Source: BOG-932 sp965276835 (GTDB lineage Bacteria > Pseudomonadota > Alphaproteobacteria > BOG-932 > Roseiterribacteraceae). Taken from it: 64,000 nucleotides of DNA. Position 1 is the stretch's first letter; each line of letters opens with the position of its first letter. Below the pieces are notes generated by a model. The model was given only the letters and a program-made list of their open reading frames with translations, did not search any database and was not told the DNA's origin. The translations under genes and the position numbers were made by a program. This document shows, in pieces, positions 1-8,121 of this stretch. The stretch lies in NCBI GenBank assembly GCA_965276835.1, contig OZ255631.1, forward strand, positions 868,001 through 932,000. Reading direction: 5' to 3'.

Positions 1-278
1 GCATCGTCGACGCCCCGGCCGCCGGCGACCATTAGCGTATCCAGTGGGGCGCCGACGGGCGGCAGCGACTCCGTGGAGAGCCCGAGCCCGGCGGAGGACG
101 TAATTTTATCGCCTTGCGCCACTACCCGAACCGCATAAGGCGGCTCGCCGCCCGCCTCGACAACGAAATCGTTGGCGGAGGCGAACACCTGTAGCGGACC
201 CGTGACATCGAGCAGTTGCACCGCCGGAAAGGCGAGCACTTCGATGACGCGGACAGCGGCGAGCGTGACGTTTGGCAT
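1..278 (-). CDS. GlxA-family (DJ-1/PfpI + AraC-type) transcriptional regulator, N-terminal part only
   Basis: The reading frame enters from the left edge, so only about the first 92 residues are present. They look like the start of a DJ-1/PfpI domain: a hydrophobic strand, then QLLDVTGPLQVF, a motif typical of GlxA-type regulators, and later TLMVAGGRG near the edge. Family members carry a C-terminal AraC-type DNA-binding domain, which would lie outside the window. The start used is the ATG whose complement is 276-278; an in-frame ATG six codons upstream (complement of 294-296) is also possible and neither has a clear ribosome site. It is divergent from the NTF2-fold gene at 429, which it may regulate; that is inference. 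Confidence 0.8.
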   Translation of the reverse strand, partial: MPNVTLAAVRVIEVLAFPAVQLLDVTGPLQVFASANDFVVEAGGEPPYAVRVVAQGDKITSSAGLGLSTESLPPVGAPLDTLMVAGGRGVDD

Positions 279-428
279 ATGCGGCCGAGCGTGCATGGCG
301 ATATTCGGGCTGTCCACATCTATTTGGCGGAAAACGAGGGGTTATTGGCGCTCCCGCCGAAACTCTTGTCCCCACATGGATTTTACGGCAGCGGCGATGG
401 TCCGCTCCGCCAAATAACGGAGATTCGC

Positions 429-818
429 ATGACGAGTATCACATTCACCAAAACCAACCCGCCCGAATGGTTGCTGGCGATGTGGAGGGAGATCGACGAG
501 AAGACTTTCGGCAAGGGCTTCGACTGCTTCGCCGAGAATGCCGTGTGCAACCTCGGTGTCGCCGATTGGCACGGGCGCGAAGCCATTCGCCGGAACTTGC
601 GCGACTTTATCGACAAAGGCTTTACCGCACTTCACGACGTCGTCGAGTACTGGGACAGCCCGCTGCTCAAGGTCTTCCACGGCAAGGTCACGATGACATT
701 CGACGACCCCGGGACCGCGAGCGTGAAGCCGACGATGGCGCATTTTTTCTATATGGACCCGGCCGATCCCACCAAGGTGGTCCGGTGGGTCGGTTCCGTC
801 GGGCCGACGGGATTCTAA
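429..818 (+). CDS. NTF2-fold (SnoaL-like) protein
   Basis: A 129-residue protein with the size and pattern of the NTF2/SnoaL superfamily: an N-terminal helix, CFAENAVCNLG (the 'dose of substrate pocket' segment), GREAIRRNLRDFI, and C-terminal beta strands ending VVRWVGSVGPTGF. Members are small cone-shaped proteins that act as isomerases, hydrolases, cyclases or binding proteins, so the substrate cannot be read from sequence. The ATG at 429 is preceded by GGAG at 419-422. It is divergent from the GlxA-type regulator. This is the first of six NTF2-fold proteins in the window. Confidence 0.8.
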   Translation: MTSITFTKTNPPEWLLAMWREIDEKTFGKGFDCFAENAVCNLGVADWHGREAIRRNLRDFIDKGFTALHDVVEYWDSPLLKVFHGKVTMTFDDPGTASVKPTMAHFFYMDPADPTKVVRWVGSVGPTGF

Positions 819-885
819 CTTGGTTTGAGCTTGGAATTGGGCGGGTTGGCGTTCATAGCCCGCCCTTTCTTTGACCGCTCGCCAG

Positions 886-1779
886 CTAACGCTTGATGAA
901 ATCCACGAATGCCCGCAGCGGAGCAGGGACCAGGCGGCGGCCGGGATAATAGAGGAACGGTCCGGAGAAGCTCTGCCACCAAGGTTCGAGCACAGGTTCC
1001 AGTGCGCCAGTATCCAGCGCGGGCTGTAGCCACTGTTCGAACAGGTGGATGATGCCAAGCCCGTCGACGGCCGCGGCGATCGCCAGGTCGATGGCGCCGC
1101 CCGGGTTCACCACCAAGGGGCCAGCGGGTTCGACCCGCACTATTTCTCCGTCGCGTTCGAATTCCCAAACGGGCGACGCGCCGCTGGCGAACCGGCCGCG
1201 CAGGCAGGCATGGTCCAGAAGATCGCGCGGATGAAGCGGCCGGCCGCGCGCGTTCAGATAGGCGGGTGCGGCGGCGGTCGCGAAACGCTGGATACGGGGC
1301 CCGATCGGCACAGCGATCATGTCCTGCTCCAGCCGCTCCTCATAGCGCACGCCGGCGTCGCAGCCGGCGGCGAGCACATCGACGAACCCGTCCTCGGCAA
1401 CGACTTCCAGCGTGATATCCGGGTAGTCGTTCAAGAACGGCGTCACAATTGCCGGCAAAACCAGCCGCGCGACGGTGGAGGGTACGTTGAGCCTCAGCGT
1501 CCCCGCAGGCCGGTCGCGAAAGGCGTTTACGGCGTCGGTCGCCGCTTCGACTTCGCGGAGCGCAGGGCCCAGCCGCTCCAAAAGCCGCGCGCCGGCTTCG
1601 GTCGGTGCGATGCTGCGTGTCGTCCGATTCAGCAGGCGGACGCCGAGATCGGCCTCAAGCCGTTTTACCGCTTCGCTGAGACCCGAGGCGGACACACGCG
1701 TTGCCCGCGCGGCGTCGCGAAAACCACCGGCCTGCGCCACTGCCATGAATGCCGAAAGATCGTTGAGGTCCGTTGCCAT
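886..1779 (-). CDS. LysR-family transcriptional regulator
   Basis: A 297-residue LysR-type regulator of normal length. The N-terminal winged helix-turn-helix covers roughly residues 5-63 (LSAFMAVAQAGGFRDAAR, then SGLSEAVKRLEADLGVRLLNRTTR); the effector-binding domain follows from about residue 90 (GTLRLNVPSTVARLVLPAI). It is transcribed divergently from the aldo/keto reductase at 1875, the common arrangement for a LysR regulator and its target. The 95-bp gap holds a perfect inverted repeat of LysR type at 1804-1826. The inducer is unknown. Confidence 0.93.
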   Translation of the reverse strand: MATDLNDLSAFMAVAQAGGFRDAARATRVSASGLSEAVKRLEADLGVRLLNRTTRSIAPTEAGARLLERLGPALREVEAATDAVNAFRDRPAGTLRLNVPSTVARLVLPAIVTPFLNDYPDITLEVVAEDGFVDVLAAGCDAGVRYEERLEQDMIAVPIGPRIQRFATAAAPAYLNARGRPLHPRDLLDHACLRGRFASGASPVWEFERDGEIVRVEPAGPLVVNPGGAIDLAIAAAVDGLGIIHLFEQWLQPALDTGALEPVLEPWWQSFSGPFLYYPGRRLVPAPLRAFVDFIKR

Positions 1780-1803
1780 TGTTCGATATTCCGTACAGCC
1801 TGT

Positions 1804-1826
1804 GCCGATTATAGCCGGTTATCGGC
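1804..1826. promoter_or_regulatory. LysR-type operator (T-N11-A inverted repeat)
   Basis: GCCGAT-N11-ATCGGC is a perfect 6-bp inverted repeat with the T-N11-A spacing known for LysR-type regulator sites. It sits between the divergent LysR gene and the aldo/keto reductase, 25 bp from the regulator start and 48 bp from the reductase start, so it could serve autoregulation and target control. Binding is inferred, not shown. Confidence 0.6.
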
Positions 1827-1874
1827 GAAGTAGGATGAAGCCATATTCGCGATATCGAAAACGGGAGATCAGTC

Positions 1875-2679
1875 ATGACCGATATCAACAAAGCCGGCAC
1901 CTTTCGCCTTGGCGACCGTATGGTGAAGCGCATGGGTTACGGCGCGATGCAGCTGGCCGGCCCAGGCGTGTTCGGGCCACCGCGCGACCGCGCGGAGGCC
2001 ATCGCCGTGCTGCGCGAGGCGGTCGAGAGCGGCGTGAACCATATCGACACGAGCGATTTCTACGGCCCGCACGTCACCAACCGGATCATCCGCGAAGCGC
2101 TGCATCCGTACGGGGACGACCTGACGATCGTCACAAAGGTGGGCGCGGTGCGTGGCGCGGACGCCTCGTGGAACCCGGCGCAGAGCCCGGTCGAACTGAC
2201 CGGCGCGGTGCACGACAATCTGCGCAACCTGGGCGTCGACGTGTTGGACGTGGTCAATCTGCGCATTACCGGCGCCGTTCATGAGCCGACCGAGGGATCG
2301 ATCGCCGAACAACTGGATACCTTGGCCGACCTGCAGCGGCAGGGCCTGATCCGCCATCTGGGACTTAGCAACGTCACGCGGACGCAAGTTGCAGAGGGGC
2401 GCGGCATTGCCGAGATCGTCTGCGTACAGAATCTCTATAACCTGGCGCATCGCGATGACGACGCGCTGATCGGCGAACTGACGGCGTCGGGCATCGCCTA
2501 TGTGCCGTTCTTCCCCCTGGGCGGCTTTTCGCCGCTGCAATCTTCCGCGTTGTCGGAGGTCGCGGCAGAGATCGGCGCGACGCCGATGCAGGTTGCGCTC
2601 GCCTGGCTGCTGCGGCATGCGCCGAATATTCTGCTGATCCCTGGCACATCCTCCCGCGCGCATCTGCGGGAGAACCTAG
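1875..2679 (+). pseudogene. Aldo/keto reductase, 5' part, interrupted by an IS701-family element
   Basis: The first 268 codons of an aldo/keto reductase of the oxidoreductase/AKR11-like type. Visible features: MGYGAMQLAGPG near residue 20, HIDTSDFYGP (catalytic Asp and Tyr of the AKR tetrad) near 58, the lysine in TIVTKVG near 85, and the NADPH-binding LLIPGTSSRAHLRENL at the end. The insertion falls after ENL; with one CTAG copy restored, the frame joins 4126-4187 and gives a 288-residue enzyme. As it stands the frame runs into the element to 2849, replacing the last ~20 native residues with ~56 foreign ones. The start has GGGAG a few bases upstream. Probably inactive or altered. Confidence 0.85.
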
Positions 2680-2692
2680 CACTACTTTGGCA
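2680..2692. repeat. Left terminal inverted repeat of the IS701-family element
   Basis: CACTACTTTGGCA, matched without error by the complement of 4109-4121. The CTAG target duplication lies immediately outside at 2676-2679. Confidence 0.95.
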
Positions 2693-2724
2693 CTTTAGGC
2701 TGTGCGATATCTGCGAGGAGGATG

Positions 2725-4023
2725 TTACAGTGAGGACATCGTCTGGGTGTCTGTCTTTCGAAGAGATCGAGGATGGCTTGCCTGATGGCCGGCATGCTCG
2801 GTTGTGGCGGCGGTCCCGCGACTCTTTTTTTTCCGTCCCGCAGCTTTGAGGCGGCGGGATTGGAGGAAGGCGTAGGCGATCATCGTCATCAACGCATGTC
2901 GATGTAATCCGGTCCAGGATCGGCCTTCGAAGTGATCGAGCCCAAGCTCCTCCTTGAGCTGCTGGTGGGCCTGTTCACAGATCCACCTGGCCTTGATCGT
3001 GGCGGCGAGCGTCTTGATGGTGGCATCGGCCGGCAGGTTCGAGACATAGTATTTTTGCTCCCCGGTCGACCGCCGCTCGCCGACGAGCCAGACCTCGTCG
3101 CCAGGCATGCACTGCATCCGATTATCGAGCATCCGGTGCTTATGGCCATCCGCGACGCGGACACGGCGGGCCGCGAAGAGACAGGACAGCCGACCTTTGG
3201 TGCCCCGCCGCCAGCTGACCTTTTGCCATTTCCCCGCGCTCAACAACGCCTCAGCAGAGACCGGGGGCTGATCAGGGATATGGTATTTGCGGGGCTTTCC
3301 AGTCTGCGCGACGGGGAAGAGCAGGGCAACGTCGGCGGGATAAACGTTCTGGCGCCGCGACAGACCCACCGCCCAGAGCAGACCGCGCTTGCTTAAAGCC
3401 TGGCGGAAAGGTCCGCTGGAGCCGTACCCTGAATCGGCAAGCACACAGCCGAAACGCCCACCGGAGGCGATGACGCGGTCAATCTCCGCGATCGCAATCT
3501 CCGGCTTTGTCAGAGCAGCCTGTCTATCCTTTGGCACACGGGCTCGCGCCATGCGCTCAGGATCATCGGTCCAGCTCTCGGGCAGGAACAGCCGCAGGCC
3601 GACCATCACCGGCACCTCGCCGGACGCCAATGTGACCGAGACCAGGGACTGACAGTTGGCGGTCTTCCCCAGCGACGAAGCATATTGTGGCGCGACGCCA
3701 ACCGAGTGACGTCCCTTCTTGGGCAACGCCGTGTCATCGATGACAAGAAAACCCGCCTCATCGCCAACCAGCCTGTCTGCCTCCTTCAGCAGGGTAGCCT
3801 CGAGTGGAGCACTGTCCCAAACTCCGGCAGCGACGAAATGATGAAGCTGATCGTAGCCGACCTCGCCAGTGCGCGCCGCCATCGGCTGAACGCTCTTGCG
3901 GTCTCCCGGACCAATCAAACCCGCGATATAGAGAGGACACATCCGCGCCCGCGTCTTATGCCCTAGCGCCGCAACAAACGGCGCAAGCCAGCGATCGAGA
4001 TCAACTTGCCAGTCAACGTCCAT
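2725..4023 (-). CDS. IS701-family DDE transposase
   Basis: About 432 residues from the ATG at 4023, which has GGAGGG seven bases upstream; in-frame ATGs at 4038 and 4053 are alternatives. The protein is typical of the family: GLIGPGDRKSVQPMAAR near the N-terminus, a first catalytic Asp in VIDDTALPK, a second in VLADSGYG, and the Glu region in QLKEELGLDHFEGRSW. It catalyses cut-and-paste or related movement of the element. No frameshift or stop is visible, so it may be active. The extreme C-terminus past the Lys-rich RLKAAGRKKK stretch looks less conserved. Confidence 0.95.
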   Translation of the reverse strand: MDVDWQVDLDRWLAPFVAALGHKTRARMCPLYIAGLIGPGDRKSVQPMAARTGEVGYDQLHHFVAAGVWDSAPLEATLLKEADRLVGDEAGFLVIDDTALPKKGRHSVGVAPQYASSLGKTANCQSLVSVTLASGEVPVMVGLRLFLPESWTDDPERMARARVPKDRQAALTKPEIAIAEIDRVIASGGRFGCVLADSGYGSSGPFRQALSKRGLLWAVGLSRRQNVYPADVALLFPVAQTGKPRKYHIPDQPPVSAEALLSAGKWQKVSWRRGTKGRLSCLFAARRVRVADGHKHRMLDNRMQCMPGDEVWLVGERRSTGEQKYYVSNLPADATIKTLAATIKARWICEQAHQQLKEELGLDHFEGRSWTGLHRHALMTMIAYAFLQSRRLKAAGRKKKSRGTAATTEHAGHQASHPRSLRKTDTQTMSSL

Positions 4024-4108
4024 GGGTCGGCCCTCCATAAGCCGACCTCTCATGAATCACGCAAACCAGCTCTTGGGAATCCCAAAAACGAGACCGCTCC
4101 TAAAAATC

Positions 4109-4121
4109 TGCCAAAGTAGTG
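4109..4121. repeat. Right terminal inverted repeat of the IS701-family element
   Basis: TGCCAAAGTAGTG, the exact reverse complement of the left end. The second CTAG copy follows at 4122-4125. Confidence 0.95.
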
Positions 4122-4125
4122 CTAG

Positions 4126-4187
4126 CCGCGGCCGAGCTGACGCTGCCGGATAGCGTGATGACGCGGCTCGACGCCATTGGCGGTTAG
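4126..4187 (+). pseudogene. Aldo/keto reductase, severed 3' end
   Basis: After the second CTAG, the sequence continues the interrupted reductase: it encodes AAELTLPDSVMTRLDAIGG and a TAG stop at 4185-4187. The frame is exactly that of the 5' part when one CTAG is removed. It has no start of its own and is not expected to be expressed. Confidence 0.9.
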
Positions 4188-4292
4188 ACAGTTTGGCTCC
4201 CGCCGGTTCGCATGAGATAAGCGGCAGCATGTCTCATGCGGATTTCAATCGGTTGCGCCATTATCGGTGCAGGCCAACCGGCGGAGAGCTGA

Positions 4293-4712
4293 ATGTCGCT
4301 GCATATCCCGATATCCGGGCTGCTGATCCTTGTTCTTTTGGCGGGAGCGGCTTCTGCTCAGCAGCCGTTCCCGATACCGGTCCAGCAAGGCGCGGTGACG
4401 TACATTACGGGCGGCATCGGCGATGACGAGATCGGGGCGATGAAGGCTTCGATCGGCGCTTACAACCTGCTGATCTCGGATTCCGAAAAGGACGGTTCCT
4501 ATACCGCCGGCATCGATGTCACGATCCGTAACGGCCACGGCCAGATCGTGCTGAATGCCAAGAACACCGGACCGTTGCTCTATGTGAAATTGGCGCCGGG
4601 CGACTATACGATGGATGCGATGTATCACGGCGTCGAGAATGTCAGGGACGTGACGATCGGCCCCAAACGTCCGACCGAGGTCAATTTCATCTGGCCGGTG
4701 TTCGGTGGGTAG
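4293..4712 (+). CDS. Small exported protein, possible carboxypeptidase-regulatory-like beta fold
   Basis: 139 residues with a Sec signal peptide (hydrophobic LLILVLLAGAASA, cleavage likely before QQPFP near residue 23). The mature ~117 residues are beta-rich, with YTAGIDVTIRNGHGQIVL and APGDYTMDAMYHG, a pattern like surface carboxypeptidase-regulatory or transthyretin-like domains, in which a 'knowledge of gain by elaboration' segment LxPGxYTV is common. Function unknown; periplasmic or surface location inferred. GGAGAG lies just upstream of the ATG. It converges on recG with a 35-bp gap that holds a hairpin. Confidence 0.75.
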   Translation: MSLHIPISGLLILVLLAGAASAQQPFPIPVQQGAVTYITGGIGDDEIGAMKASIGAYNLLISDSEKDGSYTAGIDVTIRNGHGQIVLNAKNTGPLLYVKLAPGDYTMDAMYHGVENVRDVTIGPKRPTEVNFIWPVFGG

Positions 4713-4721
4713 CGGATTTAA

Positions 4722-4742
4722 CCTCTCCCCTCGGGGGCGAGG
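4722..4742. terminator. Hairpin between convergent genes, possibly a bidirectional terminator
   Basis: CCTC-T-CCCC, loop TCG, GGGG-C-GAGG forms a stem with one mismatch between the stops of the exported-protein gene (4712) and recG (4748). There is only a weak T tract. The same sequence is one arm of the larger palindrome at 8564-8707, so this may be a short copy of that repeat acting as a terminator. Confidence 0.5.
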
Positions 4743-4747
4743 CACTT

Positions 4748-6856
4748 TTATCCGCTCCTGAGATACCGCACCGCCCGTTCCCGCCGGAACAGATAGAGCA
4801 GCACGCGCAAAGCCTCGCCCCGCGCGCCGGTCAGGCTGGGGTTGCTGGTGACGATCATCTTGGCGTCGTCGTTGGCGATGGCCAGCAGATCGACATGCTG
4901 CACCGGGTCGGCCAGTTTGAAGTCGGGCATACCGCTTTGTTTGGTGCCCAGAACGTCGCCGGCGCCGCGCAGGCGCAGGTCTTCCTCGGCGATCAGGAAA
5001 CCGTCCTCGGTGTCGCGCAGGATGGTCAGGCGATCGCGTGCCGTGGCGCCCAGCGGGCCAGCATAGACCAGCAGGCAGGTGGAGGCGGCGCTGCCCCGGC
5101 CGACGCGGCCGCGCAGCTGGTGCAGCTGGGCCAGGCCGAAGCGTTCGGCATGTTCGATCACCATGATCGTCGCCTCCGGCACGTCGACGCCGACCTCGAT
5201 CACGGTGGTGGCGACCAGGATATCCAGCGCGCCGGCGATGAAGCCGGCCATCACCGCATCCTTCTCCGCCGGTTTCATCCGGCCGTGGACCAGCCCGACC
5301 CGTTCGCCGAAGCGGGCATGCAGTAGGGCGAAGCGCTGGCGCGCGGCGGCCAGGTCGCTTTCGTCGGATTCCTCGATCAGCGGGCAGACCCAATAGATGC
5401 GCGCGCCGCTCTTGATGGCGCGGCCCAGCCCGTCCAGCACCTCGTCCAACCGCTCGATGGCGACAAGCCGCGTGTCGATCGGCGTGCGGCCCGGCGGCTT
5501 CTCGTCGAGGCGGGAGACATCCATGTCGCCATAGGCGGCCAAGGTCAGGCTGCGCGGGATCGGCGTCGCGCTCATCACCAGCGTGTCGACGCCCTGGCCT
5601 TTGCTGGTCAGCGCCGCGCGTTCGTCGACGCCGAAACGGTGCTGCTCGTCCACCACCACCATCGCCAGTTCGCGATAGACAACATCCGGTTGGAACAGGG
5701 CATGGGTGCCGAGCAGGATCTGGATGCGCCCGTCGGCCAGCGCCTCCAACAGTTGTTTCCGCGCCTTGCCCTTGTCCCGCCTGGTCAGCAGCGCGACGGT
5801 CACGCCGATGCGCTCGCAAATCGGCTGAATCGTCGCCAGGTGCTGGCGCGCGAGGATTTCCGTCGGCGCCATAAGCGCCGCCTGCCGCCCGGTTTCCAGC
5901 GCCGACAGCATGGCGAGCAGCGCGACCACGGTCTTGCCGCTGCCGACATCGCCCTGCAGCAGGCGCAGCATCCGGTGCGTGTCGCCCATGTCATGCGCGA
6001 TCTCGGCCAGCGCGCGCTCCTGCGCCCCGGTCAGGGTATAGGGCAGGGCGGCCAGCGCCTTGGCGCGCAAATGCCCGTCGCCGACATTGGGCCGGCCGCC
6101 GCTGCGCCGGTTCTGTTCGCGCACCAAGGCAAGCGACAGCTGATGCGCCAGCAGCTCGTCATAGGCCAGGCGCTGCCGCACCGGGGCGGTCGCGATCAGC
6201 TCGCCCTCGCCCTCGGGGTGGTGAACGGCGGTGATCGCGGCCTTCCAGTCGGGCCAGTCGCGTTTCTGTTTCAGGCCGGTGTCCAGCCAGTCGGGTAGTT
6301 CGGGGATGCGGAGCAGGGCGCTGTGCATCATCCGGTCCAGCATCGGCGCGGTCAGCCCGCCGGTCAGGCGATAGATCGCCTGGATGCCGACAATCCGGTC
6401 GCGCGCCGTCACCGGCAGAATGGCGTCGGGATGCGACATCTGCGGCAGGCCGTTATAGAACTCGACCTTGCCGCTGATCAGTCGCTTCTCGCCGACCGGC
6501 AACTGCCGGAGCAGATAGGGCCCGCGCACATTGAAGAACACGATCTCGATGAACCCGGTCTCGTCGCGGCAGCGCACGCGATAGGGTGAGCGGCCGCGCC
6601 CCGGCTCATGCCGGTCGATGGTCAGTTCCAGCGTGGCGATGCAGGCCTGCTTCAGCTCGCCGATCTTGGGCGTGAAGCGCCGGTCCAACAGGCCGACCGG
6701 CAGGTGCCACAGCAGATCGACGATCTCCGGCCCCGCGACCTTCACCAGCATCTTCGACAGATGCGTCCCCACGCCGCCCAATGCCGATACCGGCTGGAAC
6801 AAGGGCTCCAGAACGGCCGGCCTACCCTTGGCGCGCGACTCAGTGGCGGTTGTCAT
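4748..6856 (-). CDS. recG: ATP-dependent DNA helicase RecG
   Basis: 702 residues, normal for RecG, which remodels stalled replication forks and Holliday junctions. The N-terminal wedge/OB domain covers about residues 20-180 (SALGGVGTHLSKML, then the OB fold around ETGFIEIVFFN). The helicase core has Walker A GDVGSGKT at 302-309, motif II DEQHRFG near 401, SATPIPRSL near 430, and motif VI QLRGRVGRG. All expected motifs are intact. The start is the ATG at 6856. The gene is convergent with 4293-4712; mfd lies 2.2 kb away in the opposite direction. Confidence 0.97.
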   Translation of the reverse strand: MTTATESRAKGRPAVLEPLFQPVSALGGVGTHLSKMLVKVAGPEIVDLLWHLPVGLLDRRFTPKIGELKQACIATLELTIDRHEPGRGRSPYRVRCRDETGFIEIVFFNVRGPYLLRQLPVGEKRLISGKVEFYNGLPQMSHPDAILPVTARDRIVGIQAIYRLTGGLTAPMLDRMMHSALLRIPELPDWLDTGLKQKRDWPDWKAAITAVHHPEGEGELIATAPVRQRLAYDELLAHQLSLALVREQNRRSGGRPNVGDGHLRAKALAALPYTLTGAQERALAEIAHDMGDTHRMLRLLQGDVGSGKTVVALLAMLSALETGRQAALMAPTEILARQHLATIQPICERIGVTVALLTRRDKGKARKQLLEALADGRIQILLGTHALFQPDVVYRELAMVVVDEQHRFGVDERAALTSKGQGVDTLVMSATPIPRSLTLAAYGDMDVSRLDEKPPGRTPIDTRLVAIERLDEVLDGLGRAIKSGARIYWVCPLIEESDESDLAAARQRFALLHARFGERVGLVHGRMKPAEKDAVMAGFIAGALDILVATTVIEVGVDVPEATIMVIEHAERFGLAQLHQLRGRVGRGSAASTCLLVYAGPLGATARDRLTILRDTEDGFLIAEEDLRLRGAGDVLGTKQSGMPDFKLADPVQHVDLLAIANDDAKMIVTSNPSLTGARGEALRVLLYLFRRERAVRYLRSG

Positions 6857-6914
6857 GCCCGGGAGTTTAGCGCGCCGGCGTCCGTAGCGCAGCGTGGCAG
6901 CAAGGTTTCAGAAT

Positions 6915-7067
6915 AACCGCCAAGACGCCAAGGGCGCCAAGAAGCAATCCGGATTTAATCTGCGAAAATCTGCGTAATCTGTGGATAAGAATCTTGGTCC
7001 GCAGATTACGCAGATGAACGCAGATTTTATGAATGGTTTCCTTGGCGTCCTTGGCTCCTTGGCGGTT
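6915..7067. repeat. Large imperfect palindrome with nested repeats (intergenic repeat element)
   Basis: Two nested inverted repeats. The outer arms, 6915-6943 and 7038-7067, are built of GCCAAGG-type units (AACCGCCAAGACGCCAAGG against CCTTGGCTCCTTGGCGGTT). The inner arms, about 6954-6983 and 6999-7027, consist of ATCTGCG/CGCAGAT units (ATCTGCGTAATCTGTGG against CCGCAGATTACGCAGAT). Similar GCCAAGG plus CGCAGAT intergenic sequences are familiar from many unrelated genomes and are often mis-called as short proteins. It fills the space between the recG start and the next gene. Role unknown. Confidence 0.85.
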
Positions 7068-7077
7068 CAATCTTCTG

Positions 7078-7383
7078 CTAGCGCGCCGGCCCGAATGTGC
7101 TCGACCGCAATGTCTGGCAGATATGGATCGCGTATTCAGAATAGAACTGTTCCCGCCCCAGCTTCTGGGCGGCGCGGTGGTGGGGGTGTTCGGCCCAGGC
7201 GCGGTGGGTTTCCTCGGTTTCGAACTCGACGACGGTCATTCGTTCCCCGTCCTCGGCGACGAATACCTTGCGCCCGATGAAACCGGGCATCGCCTCGGCC
7301 TCCGTGCCCAGCTCACCGGCCAGCTTGAAATAGGCATCGGCATTCTCCGGCCGCAGCCGCGCGCGAAAGACGGTGACGATCAT
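7078..7383 (-). CDS. Antibiotic biosynthesis monooxygenase (ABM)-domain protein
   Basis: 101 residues forming one ferredoxin-like ABM domain: MIVTVFRARLRPENADAYF, then AMPGFIGRKVF, ERMTVVEFETEETHRAW and EHPHHRAAQ. Members are dimeric cofactor-free monooxygenases, haem-degrading enzymes or stress proteins; this one cannot be assigned a substrate. The His-rich turn (HPHHRAA) is typical of the domain. It is followed on the same strand by nothing closer than the palindrome and preceded by the Pr6Pr gene, 16 bp away, so the two may be cotranscribed. Confidence 0.85.
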   Translation of the reverse strand: MIVTVFRARLRPENADAYFKLAGELGTEAEAMPGFIGRKVFVAEDGERMTVVEFETEETHRAWAEHPHHRAAQKLGREQFYSEYAIHICQTLRSSTFGPAR

Positions 7384-7398
7384 CTGTCCACCCTCGAT

Positions 7399-8064
7399 TT
7401 ATTCCATTTTAACTTGGTTCATTTGAAAACCCATCGCCGTGCCATTGACGCGCCGTGCGATAGCCATCAGCGCGATTGCCATCGCCCAAAATGCGATGCC
7501 GAGGCCGATGGCGTTTAACGTGAACTGGCCGGCGCCGAGCTTACCGGCGTCCAGGAAGGGATAAGCGTACCAGCCATCCAGCGTGCCGCGGGCTAGCGCA
7601 TAAGCGCAATAGACGGCGGGCAGGATCAGGGCATAGGCGGTGTCGCGCCAGCGCAGTCCATTGACCGGGTGCAGCAGGAAGAACACGACAAAGATAACCG
7701 GCATCGCGTCATGCAGGGTGATATCCGCGACTTTCGCCCATCCCTGCGGGTTCGCGGCATTGCGCAGCAGCACCGAATAGACCACGCCGACCATGGCGAT
7801 CGTGGTCGCAACGGCCAGATCGGCGGGGGAATTGCCAGGCGCGCGTTGGAGAAGCGCGCTCAGTATCGCCCGGGTCAGCAATGAGGCGACCGCGATATTG
7901 GCCCAGATCGTGAAATAACCGACGAAGCGCCAGACCGCGTCCGGCGCGGTCCCGCCCTGAGTCTGAATGGTGACGATCAGAAGATAAAGCTGCAGCGCCA
8001 GCGCCGCCCAACCCAGCACCGCGCCGACCACGGCGATGTAGTTTGCCGCAGATACCCGCGGCAT
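7399..8064 (-). CDS. Pr6Pr-family six-transmembrane protein
   Basis: 221 residues from the ATG at 8064, chosen because GAGG sits just upstream; an in-frame ATG at 8103 is less likely. About six hydrophobic segments are visible, beginning YIAVVGAVLGWAALALQLYL. The motifs RFVGYFTIWANIAVA, HDAMPVIFVVFFLLHP and AYPFLD are those of the Pr6Pr (FAR-17a/AIG1-like) family of integral membrane proteins. In eukaryotic relatives the corresponding Thr and His are catalytic for lipid hydrolysis; the bacterial role is not established. Confidence 0.85.
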   Translation of the reverse strand: MPRVSAANYIAVVGAVLGWAALALQLYLLIVTIQTQGGTAPDAVWRFVGYFTIWANIAVASLLTRAILSALLQRAPGNSPADLAVATTIAMVGVVYSVLLRNAANPQGWAKVADITLHDAMPVIFVVFFLLHPVNGLRWRDTAYALILPAVYCAYALARGTLDGWYAYPFLDAGKLGAGQFTLNAIGLGIAFWAMAIALMAIARRVNGTAMGFQMNQVKME

Positions 8065-8121
8065 AGTTGCCTCCGCATCCGTATTTTTTGGAGGGTAGCA
8101 CATCTGGGTTGGGTGCTTCAG

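Larger units (their letters stand above)
2680..4121 (-). mobile_element. Complete IS701-family insertion sequence (1442 bp)
   Basis: The element has perfect 13-bp terminal inverted repeats (CACTACTTTGGCA at the left; its complement at the right) and is flanked by a 4-bp direct duplication CTAG at 2676-2679 and 4122-4125. CTAG fits the YTAR target known for IS701. Inside is one intact transposase on the minus strand. Removing the element plus one CTAG restores the aldo/keto reductase frame exactly, which proves the boundaries. Intact gene, perfect ends and clean duplication suggest a recent insertion. Confidence 0.95.

Noticed and set aside
4245..5819. Minus-strand frame of about 524 codons overlapping recG and the exported-protein gene
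   Set aside because: Arg-rich out-of-frame reading of recG; recG itself is complete.
6867..7070. 67-residue minus-strand frame inside the palindrome
   Set aside because: Consists of translated repeat units; frames like this are a known annotation artefact of this repeat type.
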